From assembly GCF_003269295.1 (NCBI RefSeq), contig NZ_QLTT01000012.1:70811-134810 (forward strand): 64,000 bases of DNA, read 5' to 3'. The position numbers and the translations under genes are program-made. This document shows, piece after piece, positions 17,241 through 26,892 of this stretch. The stretch comes from Lentzea atacamensis. Its GTDB lineage: Bacteria; Actinomycetota; Actinomycetes; Mycobacteriales; Pseudonocardiaceae. The notes beneath the pieces are model-generated. The model was not told the DNA's origin. It did not search any database and saw nothing but the letters and a program-made list of their open reading frames with translations. The stretch's first letter is position 1. Each line of letters begins with the position of its first letter.

Positions 17241-18615
17241 CCTCGCCCTTGGTGCTGCGCCGGCGGTTCAGGCCCAGCACGTCCAGCGCCGACACCAGGT
17301 CGTTCGCCACGAGTGCGCGGACCCCCTCCGGCAGCGGTCCGTGGTCCGGCGGCACCAGCGCCTTCTTGAAGCCGAGCCGCGCGGCCTCCGTGAGCCGCTT
17401 GCCCACCCCGTTGACCCGCCTGATCTCCCCGGCGAGTCCCACCTCGCCGAGCACCACCAGATCGGCGGGCAGCGCGATCTCCCGCTCCGCGGACGCCACC
17501 GCCAGCACCACGGCGAGGTCAGCGGCCGGCTCGACCAGCCGCATGCCGCCGACGGTCGCGGTGAAGACGTCCTTCTGGAACAGGTTGACCTTGCCGCGTT
17601 TCTCCAGCACCGCCAGCGCCATCGAGATGCGCGCCGAGTCGAGCCCGCTCACCGCGCGCCGGGGCGCGGGCAGGTTCGTCTTGGCCACCAGGGCCTGCAC
17701 CTCGCCGAGCATTGGCCGCTTGCCCTCGACGATCACCGTCACGCAGGTGCCCTCGACGGCCTTCTCCCGGCGCGTCAGGAACAACCCGGACGGATCCGGC
17801 ACGCCGACGATGCCGTCGTCGCGCAGCTCGAAACAGCCCACCTCGTCGGCCGCGCCGTAGCGGTTCTTGATGCCGCGCAGCAGCCGCAGGCTCGAGTGCC
17901 TGTCCCCCTCGAACTGCAGCACCACGTCGACGAGGTGCTCCAGAACCCTGGGCCCGGCAACGGATCCGTCCTTGGTGACGTGTCCAACCAGGACAACCGG
18001 CAGCCCGCGTTCCTTGGCCATCGCGATCAGTCCTGACGCGACGGTCCGCACCTGGGTGACACCGCCGGGTACGCCGTCCACGCTCACCGTCGACATGGTC
18101 TGCACCGAGTCCACGATCAGCATCGACGGCTTCACCTGGTCGACCTGCCCGAGCAACGCGCTGAGCTCGCTCTCGGCCGCCAGGTACATCTCGGGGTGCA
18201 GGTTGCCGGTGCGCTCCGCCCGCAGCCGCACCTGGCCCGCGGACTCCTCACCCGTGACGTAGAGGCAGCGCCCGTGGCTCTCGGCCCACCGGTGCGCGGT
18301 CTCGAGCAGCAACGTCGACTTGCCCACGCCGGGCTCGCCGGCCAGCAGCACGACCGCGCCCGGCACCAACCCGCCGCCGAGCACCCGGTCGAACTCGCCC
18401 ACGCCGGTGGACAACGCCCGCGCCGACTCGATGTCGACCTCGCCGATCGGCCGCGCCGCCGACGTGGGCGCCCCCGCCACGACACGGGTCACCGACGCGG
18501 TGCCACGTTCTTCGATGCTGCCCCACGCCTGACATTCGGGGCAGCGGCCGAACCACTTCGCCACCTCGTGCCCGCACTCGGCACAACGGAAGATCGGCCG
18601 CGCTGTCTTCGCCAC
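17233..18615 (-). CDS. radA: DNA repair protein RadA (Sms)
   Basis: RecA-like helicase/branch-migration factor in recombination. N-terminal zinc finger CAECGHEVAKWFGRCPEC, Walker A GEPGVGKST, Walker B LIVDSVQTM, the RadA-specific KNRYG motif, and a C-terminal Lon-like domain (TVGGMRLVEPAADLAVVLAV, GEVGLAGEIRRV). Start is GTG (VAKTARPIFRC), just before the zinc finger. 460 residues, normal. In M. tuberculosis radA is followed by disA; here two small paralogous genes follow instead. Confidence 0.95.
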   Translation of the reverse strand: MAKTARPIFRCAECGHEVAKWFGRCPECQAWGSIEERGTASVTRVVAGAPTSAARPIGEVDIESARALSTGVGEFDRVLGGGLVPGAVVLLAGEPGVGKSTLLLETAHRWAESHGRCLYVTGEESAGQVRLRAERTGNLHPEMYLAAESELSALLGQVDQVKPSMLIVDSVQTMSTVSVDGVPGGVTQVRTVASGLIAMAKERGLPVVLVGHVTKDGSVAGPRVLEHLVDVVLQFEGDRHSSLRLLRGIKNRYGAADEVGCFELRDDGIVGVPDPSGLFLTRREKAVEGTCVTVIVEGKRPMLGEVQALVAKTNLPAPRRAVSGLDSARISMALAVLEKRGKVNLFQKDVFTATVGGMRLVEPAADLAVVLAVASAEREIALPADLVVLGEVGLAGEIRRVNGVGKRLTEAARLGFKKALVPPDHGPLPEGVRALVANDLVSALDVLGLNRRRSTKGEDD

Positions 18616-18653
18616 GCACCGAACGTTAGAGGACGGGTCTGACAGTGTTCTTG

Positions 18654-18683
18654 GCCGCTGCTCCGCAGACGGCGGCGAGTTCG
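18654..18683 (-). repeat. 30-bp inverted repeat, left copy
   Basis: The minus-strand reading begins CGAACTCGCCGCCGTCTGCG and continues identically for 30 bases to the plus-strand sequence at 19400-19429. A flanking GACTT is shared five bases further out. The copies enclose the whole doxX-like gene. In one frame both read ELAAVCGAAA, so they could derive from a duplicated coding end. Confidence 0.9.
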
Positions 18684-18818
18684 CCCGCAAGTCGAACTCG
18701 CGTTCCCAGGTCAGGCACGACGTCAGGAAAACTTCGAAAATTTTTTCGCGGGCTTGTCGATCCGCCGCGGTACCCGTTCGACGCATGAGTGGAAGGACCC
18801 GACAGCCTGGAGGACACA

Positions 18819-19247
18819 GTGACCACCGCTACCGCGACCCAGACCCGCAAGTTCGCCCTCGGCCGCTACGCCACCGTCGTCACCCGCGTGCTGACCGGTC
18901 TGCTGTTCACCACGACCGGCCTCAACGGCTTCCTGATGTTCATGCCCGCCCCGGACCCCAGCACGATGGCACCGGAAGGTGTGGCCTTCACCGCGGCGCT
19001 CTACGCCACCGGCTACATGCTGCAGCTCGCGTCCGGCGTCCAGCTGCTCGCCGGCATCCTGCTGATCATCGGCCGCTTCGTGCCACTGGCGCTCGCGCTG
19101 CTGGCCCCGATGGTCGTGAACATCTTCCTGTTCCACGTGTTCCTGGAGCCGAGCGGCACCGTCATGGCCGTGCTCGTCGTCGCCGCCGAGATCGGCCTCG
19201 CGTGGGCCTACCGCGACAAGTTCCGCCCGATGCTCAAGGCCGCGTGA
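18819..19247 (+). CDS. DoxX family membrane protein
   Basis: 142 residues with four hydrophobic segments: VVTRVLTGLLFTTTGLNGFL, ALYATGYMLQLASGVQLLAG, FVPLALALLAPMVVNIFLF and VMAVLVVAAEIGLAW. DoxX-like proteins are small quinone- or redox-associated membrane subunits. The GTG at 18819 is chosen because GGAGG sits five bases upstream; a longer form from 18789 would lack such a site. It is divergent from radA, followed by a strong terminator, and bracketed by the two 30-bp inverted repeat copies. Confidence 0.82.
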   Translation: MTTATATQTRKFALGRYATVVTRVLTGLLFTTTGLNGFLMFMPAPDPSTMAPEGVAFTAALYATGYMLQLASGVQLLAGILLIIGRFVPLALALLAPMVVNIFLFHVFLEPSGTVMAVLVVAAEIGLAWAYRDKFRPMLKAA

Positions 19248-19256
19248 CCCGGACGC

Positions 19257-19293
19257 GAAAACGCCGCCCCCTCACCAGGAGGGAGCGGCGTTT
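19257..19293. terminator. Strong hairpin terminator after doxX
   Basis: AACGCCGC and CCCTC pair with GAGGG and GCGGCGTT, separated only by a one-base internal mismatch, with a five-base loop and TTT after the right arm. Confidence 0.85.
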
Positions 19294-19399
19294 CACCGTT
19301 TCGATCTTGCGAGTTCGTGTCGGTCGTCCGGTCGCCTCTTCGGTTCAACCGCCGCAGGCGATTCGGGCCGAAGCGGTGGCCGGACGGCCGACTTCTGGA

Positions 19400-19429
19400 C
19401 GAACTCGCCGCCGTCTGCGGAGCAGCGGC
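19400..19429 (+). repeat. 30-bp inverted repeat, right copy
   Basis: Identical over 30 bases to the reverse complement of 18654-18683. It lies in the non-coding gap between the doxX terminator and the 3' end of the LpqE-like gene. Confidence 0.9.
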
Positions 19430-19436
19430 AGAAGGC

Positions 19437-20237
19437 TCAGTGACCGCCGGCTTCGTGGCCCTCGCTCACGCGCTTGTGGTCGGACGGTGCGACGGGCACC
19501 TCCAGCGTCAGGGAGCCGGCCTTCTCGAACAGGAACGTGATCTTGATGGTCTGCGCGGCCACCACTTCGCGGTTCAGCTTCTTCAGCGTGCAGCGGATCT
19601 GCAGCACCTCGAGCGACTGGTCGTGCGCGGCCGACGACGAGGTCGGCGACACCGAGGACGAGCCCGACGGGCCGTTCGACGCCGAGACACCGGACGACGG
19701 GGCACCGGACGACGACGGCACCGAGCCCGAGGTCGGGGCGACCGACGAGGACGACGGGGCACCGGAGGTCGGCGAGACCGACGAAGAAGGCGCCTTCGAC
19801 GAGGACGGGGCGTGCGACGAGGACGGGGCGTGCGAGCCGGACGAAGGCGTGGAGGGCTTCGTCGGCGCGTGCGCGGCGTCGTACTCGGCGCGCAGCGCGT
19901 ACTGCGCCGGGATGTCCTTGCCACCGACGACCTCGGCCTCGCCCTCAGCGGCGTCGGACTTGATCGACAGCAGCTTGTCCGGCGTCGAGCCGGTGTTGGC
20001 GATGACGAACGTCATCGGCGCGTCCTCGCCCTCGTGATAGCGGTTGCCGTCCGGCGGGAACACCAGCATGACGTTGCGCACCGCGATCGGGCCCGCGTTT
20101 CCGCTCGCACCGTCGACGGCGGCGACCTGGGTGTCGGTCTGGGTGACCTGACCGGCGCTGCAGCCGACCGCCACCAGGCCGAGGCCCGCGGCCAGCGCTG
20201 CCGTCACGATCAACCGGCGAGACACTCCTGAGTTCAC
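19437..20237 (-). CDS. LpqE-like lipoprotein with Ser/Pro linker
   Basis: 266-residue exported lipoprotein. A signal segment (LIVTAALAAGLGLVAVGC) ends in a probable lipobox Cys. Next comes a beta domain (AVRNVMLVFPPDGNRY, MTFVIANTGSTPDKLLSI). A low-complexity linker of repeated SSSHAP/SSSKAP/GAPSSS units over about 75 residues interrupts the fold before the last strands (ITFLFEKAGSLTLEVPV). The order radA side - lipoprotein - divergent carD matches lpqE/carD in M. tuberculosis. The start GTG has GAG four bases upstream. Function unknown; related folds bind copper. Confidence 0.78.
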   Translation of the reverse strand: MNSGVSRRLIVTAALAAGLGLVAVGCSAGQVTQTDTQVAAVDGASGNAGPIAVRNVMLVFPPDGNRYHEGEDAPMTFVIANTGSTPDKLLSIKSDAAEGEAEVVGGKDIPAQYALRAEYDAAHAPTKPSTPSSGSHAPSSSHAPSSSKAPSSSVSPTSGAPSSSSVAPTSGSVPSSSGAPSSGVSASNGPSGSSSVSPTSSSAAHDQSLEVLQIRCTLKKLNREVVAAQTIKITFLFEKAGSLTLEVPVAPSDHKRVSEGHEAGGH

Positions 20238-20431
20238 GGCTCCAGCGTCCTTCCTAGGGAACAACCACCAGGCAAAGAGCCTAACCGGGGCCCGGAAAGC
20301 GGACTCGACGTGGTGCCAATCGATCTTGACAAGCCCGTACGTTGCACGCAAACAGGTGGTTTGTCAACCCCCCGCATGGCCCTGACCAGCACTAACGGAT
20401 CATCGACCGGCGTTCGAAGCCTTGCCGGACG

Positions 20432-20440
20432 TGTTAGGAT
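20432..20440 (+). promoter_or_regulatory. Candidate extended -10 of carD
   Basis: TGTTAGGAT fits the extended -10 pattern (TGn then TAGGAT) 28 bases before the carD ATG. The -35 region is poor (GTTCGA at a 17-base spacing). Confidence 0.4.
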
Positions 20441-20467
20441 GGAGGAAGCGAAAGGGGCAGAGGACAC

Positions 20468-20956
20468 ATGGTTTTCAAGGTCGGAGAGACCGTCGTCTAC
20501 CCGCACCACGGTGCCGCTCTCATCGAAGCAATCGAGACCCGCGTGATCAAGGGCGAGGAGAAGAAGTACCTCGTTCTCAAGGTTGCGCAGGGCGACCTCA
20601 CCGTTCGGGTTCCCGCTGACAACGCCGAGATCGTAGGCGTGCGCGACGTTGTCGGCCAGGAAGGGCTCGACCGGGTCTTCGAGGTCTTGCGTGCTCCCCA
20701 CACCGAGGAGCCGACCAACTGGTCTCGGCGGTACAAGGCCAACCTTGAGAAGCTCGCCTCCGGCGACGTGAACAAGGTTGCGGAAGTGGTGCGCGACCTC
20801 TGGCGGCGCGAGAAGGATCGCGGGTTGTCCGCCGGCGAGAAGCGGATGCTGGCGAAGGCGCGGCAGATACTGGTCAGTGAGCTGGCGCTGGCCGAGGGCA
20901 CCGACGAGGACAAGGCCGAGGTTCTCCTCGACGAAGTTCTCGCCACCGCGTCGTAG
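20468..20956 (+). CDS. carD: RNA polymerase-binding regulator CarD
   Basis: 162-residue essential actinobacterial factor that binds RNA polymerase beta and stabilises open complexes at rRNA and other promoters. The N-terminal Tudor-like domain ([30 protein letters not shown]) binds polymerase. The C-terminal helical domain ([40 protein letters not shown]) includes the conserved Trp used at the upstream fork. A ribosome site (GGGGCAGAGG) precedes the ATG. It leads the ispD-ispF run, as in mycobacteria. Confidence 0.97.
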   Translation: MVFKVGETVVYPHHGAALIEAIETRVIKGEEKKYLVLKVAQGDLTVRVPADNAEIVGVRDVVGQEGLDRVFEVLRAPHTEEPTNWSRRYKANLEKLASGDVNKVAEVVRDLWRREKDRGLSAGEKRMLAKARQILVSELALAEGTDEDKAEVLLDEVLATAS

Positions 20957-20996
20957 GTTTCCAAAATCACACAGAGCATCGGATAACGCTGCAGAC

Positions 20997-21689
20997 ATGA
21001 GTGTTGTCGCGCTCGTGCCCGCGGCAGGGCGGGGTGAGCGTCTGGGCTACGGGATGCCCAAGGCGCTCGTGCCGGTCAACGGGGTACCGCTGTTGACTCG
21101 TGCCGTTCAAGGTCTGTTCGCGTCAGGCCAGGTTCAGCACGTCGTCATCGCCGCTCCACCGTCCGATGTGGATCTAGTGCACACCGCAACCGCCTCGCTG
21201 GCCCCGGCCGGCGGGGCGGTGCACGTGCTTTCAGGGGGCGCCGAACGCACCGACTCGGTGCGCCTCGCCCTCGAACACGCTCTCCGCGTGATTCCGGACA
21301 CCTCGATCGTGCTGGTGCACGACGCCGCTCGTGCCTTCACTCCTCCCGAAGTCATCGCGGGCGTCGTGGCCGCGGTGCGCGACGGGCACGACGCCGTCAT
21401 CCCGGTGCTTCCGGTGGCCGACACGATCAAGCAGGTGGACGAGGTCGGAGTGGTCGTCTCCACACCTGACCGGGCCGGTCTGCGGGTCGTCCAGACCCCG
21501 CAGGGTTTCCGCGCCGAGATTCTCAAAGCCGCCTATCGCTCCGGTATCGCCGCGACTGATGACGCTGGTCTTGTGGAGAAGAACGGCGGCAAGGTCCACA
21601 CGGTTCCCGGACACGCGCACGCCATGAAGATCACCACTCCGTTCGACCTCGCGGTCGCGGAGGCACTTTTCACCGGAGGGCAGCAGTGA
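20997..21689 (+). CDS. ispD: 2-C-methyl-D-erythritol 4-phosphate cytidylyltransferase
   Basis: Third step of the MEP isoprenoid pathway: CTP plus MEP gives CDP-ME. Seen: [26 protein letters not shown] nucleotide loop, [14 protein letters not shown], and [12 protein letters not shown] with FDLAVAEAL at the end. The ATG at 20997 gives [11 protein letters not shown], the family start. 230 residues. Its stop overlaps the ispF start as GTGA. Confidence 0.95.
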   Translation: MSVVALVPAAGRGERLGYGMPKALVPVNGVPLLTRAVQGLFASGQVQHVVIAAPPSDVDLVHTATASLAPAGGAVHVLSGGAERTDSVRLALEHALRVIPDTSIVLVHDAARAFTPPEVIAGVVAAVRDGHDAVIPVLPVADTIKQVDEVGVVVSTPDRAGLRVVQTPQGFRAEILKAAYRSGIAATDDAGLVEKNGGKVHTVPGHAHAMKITTPFDLAVAEALFTGGQQ

Positions 21690-22180
21690 GGATCGGCCAG
21701 GGCGTCGACGTCCACCCGATCGAAGCAGGTCGTGAGTGCTGGATCGCCGGACTGCTGTGGGAGGGCGTCGACGGTTGCGCCGGTCACTCCGACGGCGACG
21801 TCGCCTCCCACGCGCTGTGCGACGCCCTGCTCTCCGCCGCCGGCCTCGGTGACCTGGGCGCCGTCTTCGGCACGTCCGACCCGCGCTGGTCGGGTGCGCA
21901 CGGAGTGGTTCTGCTCACGGAGGTCCGCCGCCTCATCGAGGAGGCCGGTTTCCGTGTGGGAAACGCCACAGTGCAGGTCATCGGCAACGAGCCGCGCATC
22001 GGCAAGCGCCGCGACGAAGCGCAGAAAACCCTTTCCGAAGCCGTCGGCGGCCCGGTCTCCGTGGCCGGCACCACGACCGACGGACTCGGTCTCACGGGCC
22101 GGAACGAGGGAATCGCGGCGATCGCCACTGCGTTGCTCGTGACATGGCCACCCTCTCAGAACCACAGCGTGCTCTCCTAG
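21686..22180 (+). CDS. ispF: 2-C-methyl-D-erythritol 2,4-cyclodiphosphate synthase
   Basis: Fifth MEP-pathway step, cyclising CDP-ME 2-phosphate with loss of CMP. Seen: [11 protein letters not shown] (metal-binding Asp and His), [27 protein letters not shown], and [23 protein letters not shown]. 164 residues. The 3' end extends 37 bases into the next gene, in a different frame. It is coupled to ispD. Confidence 0.95.
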   Translation: MRIGQGVDVHPIEAGRECWIAGLLWEGVDGCAGHSDGDVASHALCDALLSAAGLGDLGAVFGTSDPRWSGAHGVVLLTEVRRLIEEAGFRVGNATVQVIGNEPRIGKRRDEAQKTLSEAVGGPVSVAGTTTDGLGLTGRNEGIAAIATALLVTWPPSQNHSVLS

Positions 22181-22536
22181 ACGGCGCTAACTACGCCACC
22201 GTCGCGACGCTCGCCAAGGACGGCAGCCCGCAGACGTCAGTCGTCTGGATCAAGCGCGATGGTGACGACGTGCTGTTCTCCACCGTCGTCGGCCGCGCGA
22301 AGGAACGCCACCTGACGCGCGACCCGCGGGTGAGCATCACCGTCATCGACAGCAACAACCCGTACAACTACACCGAGTTCCGCGGTGAGGCGTCGCTGAC
22401 GACCGAGGGCGGGGACGACCTCATCAACGAGCTGGCGCACAAGTACACCGGTGACGACTACAAGGGCGACGTCGGCACGGACAACGTGCGCGTCGTCGTC
22501 CGCGTCAAGGTCGCGAAGACCACGGGGGGCCGCTAG
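22144..22536 (+). CDS. PPOX-class (FMN/F420-dependent) protein
   Basis: 130-residue split-barrel protein of the pyridoxamine 5'-phosphate oxidase-like superfamily. Seen: [51 protein letters not shown] and [11 protein letters not shown], the arrangement of F420- or FMN-binding actinobacterial enzymes. Translation starts within the ispF 3' end. Cofactor and substrate cannot be decided from sequence. Confidence 0.85.
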   Translation: MATLSEPQRALLDGANYATVATLAKDGSPQTSVVWIKRDGDDVLFSTVVGRAKERHLTRDPRVSITVIDSNNPYNYTEFRGEASLTTEGGDDLINELAHKYTGDDYKGDVGTDNVRVVVRVKVAKTTGGR

Positions 22537-22811
22537 CGCGGCAGCTTGAGCACGGCTTTGCCGCCGTCGAGGTCGATCCGGCTTCGCGGCGGCGCGCCGT
22601 CGCCCTCCTCGTCGCGCAGCTGCCGCTCCTCCTTGCGGTACTCGAGCTCCTCGCGCTTGCCGGCCTCGAACGTCGCGCCGAGCTCGCCGATGCCGGCGCT
22701 GGCCATCGGCGTGCCGGTCCTGCCCCGCACCATCCGCTCGACCACTGCGAGCAGGAACAGGGCCGCCACCAACGCCGGTAACGACATCGCGAACAGGAAC
22801 CCCGGGCTCAT
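22533..22811 (-). CDS. Small membrane protein (DUF6191-like)
   Basis: 92 residues. One N-terminal transmembrane segment (FAMSLPALVAALFLLAVVERMV) is followed by a charged, probably helical cytoplasmic tail (FEAGKREELEYRKEERQLRDEE) and a short beta end. It resembles the small actinobacterial family DUF6191. Convergent with the PPOX gene, overlapping it by four bases. Function unknown. Confidence 0.7.
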   Translation of the reverse strand: MSPGFLFAMSLPALVAALFLLAVVERMVRGRTGTPMASAGIGELGATFEAGKREELEYRKEERQLRDEEGDGAPPRSRIDLDGGKAVLKLPR

Positions 22812-22864
22812 ATCTGGACAACTCCCGCCACGGCGCTGTGGTTCCCGCCACTAACATTCGGCGC

Positions 22865-23809
22865 GTGCCCAAGTACGACGTGTGCCTCTCCTTCGCCGGC
22901 GAAGATCGCTACTACGTCGAAGAGGTGGCCCGCCACCTCACCGATCTAGGCGTCTCCCGCTTCTACGACACCGACGAGCAGGCCGATCTGTGGGGCAAGA
23001 ACCTGGTCGAGCACCTCGACCAGATCTACCGCAAGGACTCCCGCTTCTGCGTGATGTTCATTTCCGAGGCCTACGCGCGGAAGATGTGGACCAAGCACGA
23101 GCGCCAGGCCGCGTTCGACCGGGCTCTGGTCTCCGACATCGAGTACGTGCTGCCCGCGCGGTTCGACGACACCGAGATCCCGGCGCTGCGCGTCGGCACC
23201 GGCTACATCGACCTGCGCAACCGCACCCCGAGGGAACTGGCCGAGATGATCGCGGAGAAGGTGGGGACCGCGATCAGCGCACCCGCTGCGGGCTGGGAGT
23301 ACCAGCTGTTCTCCGACACCGTGACGATGAACCTGCGCAAGCTCAAGGACAAGCAGCTCAGTCACGAGATGGGCTTCGCGTCCGACGTGCGCACGCTGAC
23401 CACGGACACCGAGGCGCTCGACTACTACAAGATGCGCACCGGCGCGTTCGACAAGATCATCAACGGCATCGAGGACCTCCTCTCGCCCGGCAAGCAGCAG
23501 TGGGCGTTCGGCCCGGCGGGCCGGCCTGGTGACAGCGACCGGATCAGGCACCTGGCCGCGCAGTTCGCCAAGTCGTACGAGAGCCTGCTCGACTGGGCCG
23601 CCGACCTGCGCGGCTCCACGACGCCCGCCCGCTTCAGCGGGCTCTACGCGGCCACCGCACAGCTTGCCGACCAGCCGCTCAAGCAGATCGAGGAGTTCGT
23701 GGCCCAGCTCGCGGCCGCCACCGAGCGCAATGCCGGTGACCTGGAGCTGGTCATCTCGTACGAGTGGGCGCCGGTGGAGGCCGAGCTCAAAAAGGTCCAG
23801 ACCACTTAG
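22865..23809 (+). CDS. TIR-domain protein with helical C-terminal domain
   Basis: 314 residues. Residues 1-135 form a TIR domain: YDVCLSFAGEDRYYVEEVARHL (box 1), then FCVMFISEAYARKMWTKHE, where Glu79 sits in the position of the catalytic Glu of NAD-cleaving TIR proteins. Residues about 150-314 are mostly helical (MNLRKLKDKQLSHEMG, LAAQFAKSYESLLDWAADL, ATAQLADQPLKQIEEFVAQLAAATERN) and are not recognised. Start is GTG (VPKYDV). It lies between ispF/PPOX and cysS in the housekeeping block. NADase activity or defence function is inference. Confidence 0.82.
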   Translation: MPKYDVCLSFAGEDRYYVEEVARHLTDLGVSRFYDTDEQADLWGKNLVEHLDQIYRKDSRFCVMFISEAYARKMWTKHERQAAFDRALVSDIEYVLPARFDDTEIPALRVGTGYIDLRNRTPRELAEMIAEKVGTAISAPAAGWEYQLFSDTVTMNLRKLKDKQLSHEMGFASDVRTLTTDTEALDYYKMRTGAFDKIINGIEDLLSPGKQQWAFGPAGRPGDSDRIRHLAAQFAKSYESLLDWAADLRGSTTPARFSGLYAATAQLADQPLKQIEEFVAQLAAATERNAGDLELVISYEWAPVEAELKKVQTT

Positions 23810-23834
23810 CCGCGGAGAACGTAGAGTCGGGAGC

Positions 23835-24458
23835 GTGACGATCCACGCCGCGCTCTTCGACTTCTCCGGCACGCTCTTCCGGCTCGAGCACCCCGAGCTG
23901 GCGTCCAACGCGGACCTGATGCGTGCGCTCACCGCCCCGGTCGGCATCGCCGACGACATGGACCCCGAGCTCGTGGACGCGTGGTACCGCCGCGACCTCG
24001 ACCCTGACGTCCACCGCTGGGTCCACGTCCGAGTGCTCAACGACGCGAACGTGCCCGACGCCGAGGCGCTCTACGACCAGCTGATCGACGCGGAGTCGTG
24101 GCAGCCCTACCCGGACACGAAGGCGGCGCTGGAACACCTCGCCGACGTTCCCGTCGCGGTCGTCAGCAACATCGGCTGGGACATCCGCCCGGTGTTCGAG
24201 CGGTTCGGGCTGACGCACCTCGTGGACGAGTTCGTGCTGTCCTACGAGGAGGGCGTGATCAAGCCGGATCCGAAGATCTTCACCTCCGCGTGTGAACGGC
24301 TGGGTGTCGATCCGCGCCACGCCGTCATGGTCGGCGACAGCGAGGAGGCGGACGGCGGAGCCGAGGCGATCGGCTGCTCCTTCCGGCTTGTCAATCCAGT
24401 TCCGACGAGTGACCGCCCCAATGCTCTTTTGGATGTGGCCCGTACCATTCCCGTGTGA
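23835..24458 (+). CDS. HAD-superfamily hydrolase
   Basis: 207-residue phosphatase-like protein. Motif I is [12 protein letters not shown] (nucleophile Asp; the second acidic position is Ser, as in some HAD subgroups), motif [12 protein letters not shown], motif III Lys in [12 protein letters not shown], motif [18 protein letters not shown]. Start GTG at 23835. Its TGA overlaps the cysS GTG by four bases, so it is coupled to that gene. With Ser in place of the second Asp it may have reduced phosphatase activity or dehalogenase-like chemistry; substrate unknown. Confidence 0.85.
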   Translation: MTIHAALFDFSGTLFRLEHPELASNADLMRALTAPVGIADDMDPELVDAWYRRDLDPDVHRWVHVRVLNDANVPDAEALYDQLIDAESWQPYPDTKAALEHLADVPVAVVSNIGWDIRPVFERFGLTHLVDEFVLSYEEGVIKPDPKIFTSACERLGVDPRHAVMVGDSEEADGGAEAIGCSFRLVNPVPTSDRPNALLDVARTIPV

Positions 24459-25849
24459 GCCTCCACATCTACGACACCGCGAGCCGGTCCATGCGGGAGT
24501 TCCACCCGCAGGTCAACGGAACGGCGTCGATCTACGTGTGTGGGGCGACCGTGCAGGGCATCCCGCACATCGGGCACGTCCGCAGCGGCCTGAACTTCGA
24601 CGTCCTGCGTCGCTGGCTGGCCCGTGACGGTGCCGATGTGACGCTGGTCCGCAACGTCACCGACATCGACGACAAGATCCTCACCAAGGCCTCCGACCAC
24701 GGTCGGCCGTGGTGGGAGTGGGCGTACACGCACGAGCGCGCCTTCGAGGAGGCGTACGACGCGCTGGGCTGCCTGCCGCCGTCGTACGCGCCGCGGGCGA
24801 CCGGGCACGTGACGCAGATGGTCGAGCTGATGCAGCGGCTGATCGACAAGGGCCACGCCTACGACGTCGACGGTGACGTCTACTTCGACGTGCGCTCGTT
24901 CCCCGAGTACGGCGCGTTGTCCGGCCAGAAGCTCGACTCCGTGGAGCAGGGCGAAGCAGCGGTGCGCGGCAAGCGCGACCCGCGCGACTTCACGCTGTGG
25001 AAGGGCGCGAAGCCCGGTGAGCCCTCTTGGCCGACGCCGTGGGGCAACGGCAGGCCGGGCTGGCACCTCGAGTGCTCGGCGATGGCCACGACGTACCTGG
25101 GCGGCACGTTCGACATCCACGGCGGCGGGATCGACCTGATCTTCCCGCACCACGAGAACGAGCAGGCGCAGTCGCGTGCGGCCGGTGACGGCTTCGCCAA
25201 CTACTGGATGCACAACTACTGGGTGACGTTCTCGGGCGAGAAGATGTCCAAGTCGCTCGGCAACACCGTGTCCATCCCGGTGATGCTCGAGAAGGTCAGG
25301 GCCCAGGAGCTGCGGTACTACCTGGTCGCGCCGCACTACCGCTCGCACATCGAGTACTCGGAAGAGGCTTTGCAGGAGGCGGTGACGTCCTACGGGCGCA
25401 TCGAGTCGTTCCTGCGCCGGGTCGCCGAGCGGGTCGGCCCCATCGAGCTCCGCGGCGACATGTGCCCGGACTTCGTCGTTGCGATGGACAACGACCTGAA
25501 CACCCCGCAGGCCGTGGCCGCGCTGCACAACAAGGTGCGGCAGGGGAACACGGCGCTCGCCGACGGCGACCACGAGACGGCCCGCGAGGCCGCCGAGTGC
25601 GTCCGCCGCATGGCCGACATCCTCGGCGTCGACCCGTTGTCGCCGAAGTGGAACGACCAGTCGTCTGCCGATCTCGGCATGCGGCAGGCGTTGACCACGC
25701 TCGTGGATCGGCTGCTCGTCGAGCGCCAGGAAGCCCGCAAGACCAGGGACTTCGCCCGCGCTGACGCGTTGCGCAAGCAGCTGGACGAAGCGGGCATCGC
25801 CGTCGAGGACACCCCCGACGGTCCGCAGTGGACTTTGAAGGACGACTGA
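24455..25849 (+). CDS. cysS: Cysteinyl-tRNA synthetase
   Basis: Class I synthetase charging tRNA-Cys. Seen: [21 protein letters not shown] (zinc Cys and HIGH motif), WHLECSAM and [11 protein letters not shown] zinc site, and [12 protein letters not shown] (KMSKS loop). 464 residues, typical. GTG start, overlapping the HAD gene. Mycobacteria carry a paralog, MshC, for mycothiol; the length, the intact KMSKS region and the adjacency to rlmB support the CysS assignment here. Confidence 0.95.
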   Translation: MSLHIYDTASRSMREFHPQVNGTASIYVCGATVQGIPHIGHVRSGLNFDVLRRWLARDGADVTLVRNVTDIDDKILTKASDHGRPWWEWAYTHERAFEEAYDALGCLPPSYAPRATGHVTQMVELMQRLIDKGHAYDVDGDVYFDVRSFPEYGALSGQKLDSVEQGEAAVRGKRDPRDFTLWKGAKPGEPSWPTPWGNGRPGWHLECSAMATTYLGGTFDIHGGGIDLIFPHHENEQAQSRAAGDGFANYWMHNYWVTFSGEKMSKSLGNTVSIPVMLEKVRAQELRYYLVAPHYRSHIEYSEEALQEAVTSYGRIESFLRRVAERVGPIELRGDMCPDFVVAMDNDLNTPQAVAALHNKVRQGNTALADGDHETAREAAECVRRMADILGVDPLSPKWNDQSSADLGMRQALTTLVDRLLVERQEARKTRDFARADALRKQLDEAGIAVEDTPDGPQWTLKDD

Positions 25850-25854
25850 CTTCC

Positions 25855-26826
25855 GTGGCTGGCAACTCCAAGCGCAAGGGCGCGATGCGCAATCCGGGCT
25901 CGAAGAAGGGCGCGGTCGTCGGCTCCGGCGGGCAGAAGTCCAAGGGGCTGCAGGGCAAGGGTCCGACCCCGAAGGCGTCGGACCGCCCGAACCACCCCGC
26001 CTACAAGCGGGCCAAGGCGGTCGCGAAGACCGAGGCCGTCAAGACGCAGCGGCGCCAGAAGACCGAGAAGGCCCAGGCCGAGACCGTGGCGGGCCGCAAC
26101 CCCGTCGTGGAGTGCCTGCGCGCGGGCACGCCGGCGACGGCGCTGTACGTGGCGCTCGGCATCGACGCGGACGACCGCGTGGCCGAGGCCGTGCGCCTGG
26201 CCGCCGATCGGGGCATCTCCGTGCTGGAGGTGGCCCGCGGTGAGCTGGACCGGATCACCGGTGGCGCGATGCACCAGGGCCTCGGCCTGCAGGTGCCGCC
26301 GTTCGAGTACGCCTCGCCCGACGAGCTGCTCGACCTCGCACAGCGCGCCGGTGAACCGCCGTTGCTGGTGGCGCTGGACGGCGTGACGGACCCGCGCAAC
26401 CTGGGTGCCGTCGTGCGCTCGGCTGCGGCGTTCGGTGCGCACGGCGTGGTGCTGCCCCAGCGGCGCAGTGCGTCGATGACGGCGGTGGCGTGGCGGACCA
26501 GCGCGGGCACGGCGGCCAAGCTGCCGATCGCGATGGCCACGAACCTCACCCGCACGCTGCGCGACTGGGCGGAGGCGGGACTGATGATCGTGGGCCTGGA
26601 CGCGGACGGCGACGTGGACATCGACGGCCTGGAGCTCGCGACCGGCCCGCTGATCGTCGTGGTGGGCTCGGAGGGCCGTGGCCTCGGCCGTCTGGTCAAG
26701 GAGACCTGCGACCAGACCGTGTCGATCCCCATGGCGCCTGGCGTCGAGTCGCTCAACGCCTCCGTCGCCGCCGGTGTCGTGCTGGCCGAGGTCGCACGTC
26801 GCCGCAGGATCGCGGCCAAAAGCTGA
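25855..26826 (+). CDS. rlmB: 23S rRNA (guanosine-2'-O-)-methyltransferase RlmB
   Basis: SPOUT-class methyltransferase modifying a conserved guanosine of 23S rRNA. A basic unstructured N-terminal extension (residues about 1-75, rich in Lys/Gly) is typical of actinobacterial members. Next come the substrate-binding domain ([12 protein letters not shown]) and the catalytic knot: [33 protein letters not shown] and [21 protein letters not shown]. 323 residues. GTG start five bases after the cysS stop. Confidence 0.93.
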   Translation: MAGNSKRKGAMRNPGSKKGAVVGSGGQKSKGLQGKGPTPKASDRPNHPAYKRAKAVAKTEAVKTQRRQKTEKAQAETVAGRNPVVECLRAGTPATALYVALGIDADDRVAEAVRLAADRGISVLEVARGELDRITGGAMHQGLGLQVPPFEYASPDELLDLAQRAGEPPLLVALDGVTDPRNLGAVVRSAAAFGAHGVVLPQRRSASMTAVAWRTSAGTAAKLPIAMATNLTRTLRDWAEAGLMIVGLDADGDVDIDGLELATGPLIVVVGSEGRGLGRLVKETCDQTVSIPMAPGVESLNASVAAGVVLAEVARRRRIAAKS

Positions 26827-26892
26827 CCCTTGCGCCTGACGTTATCGGCTTGTTCGCGACGCTAAGGGCGCCCATTAGCCGACGTTAGTGAT

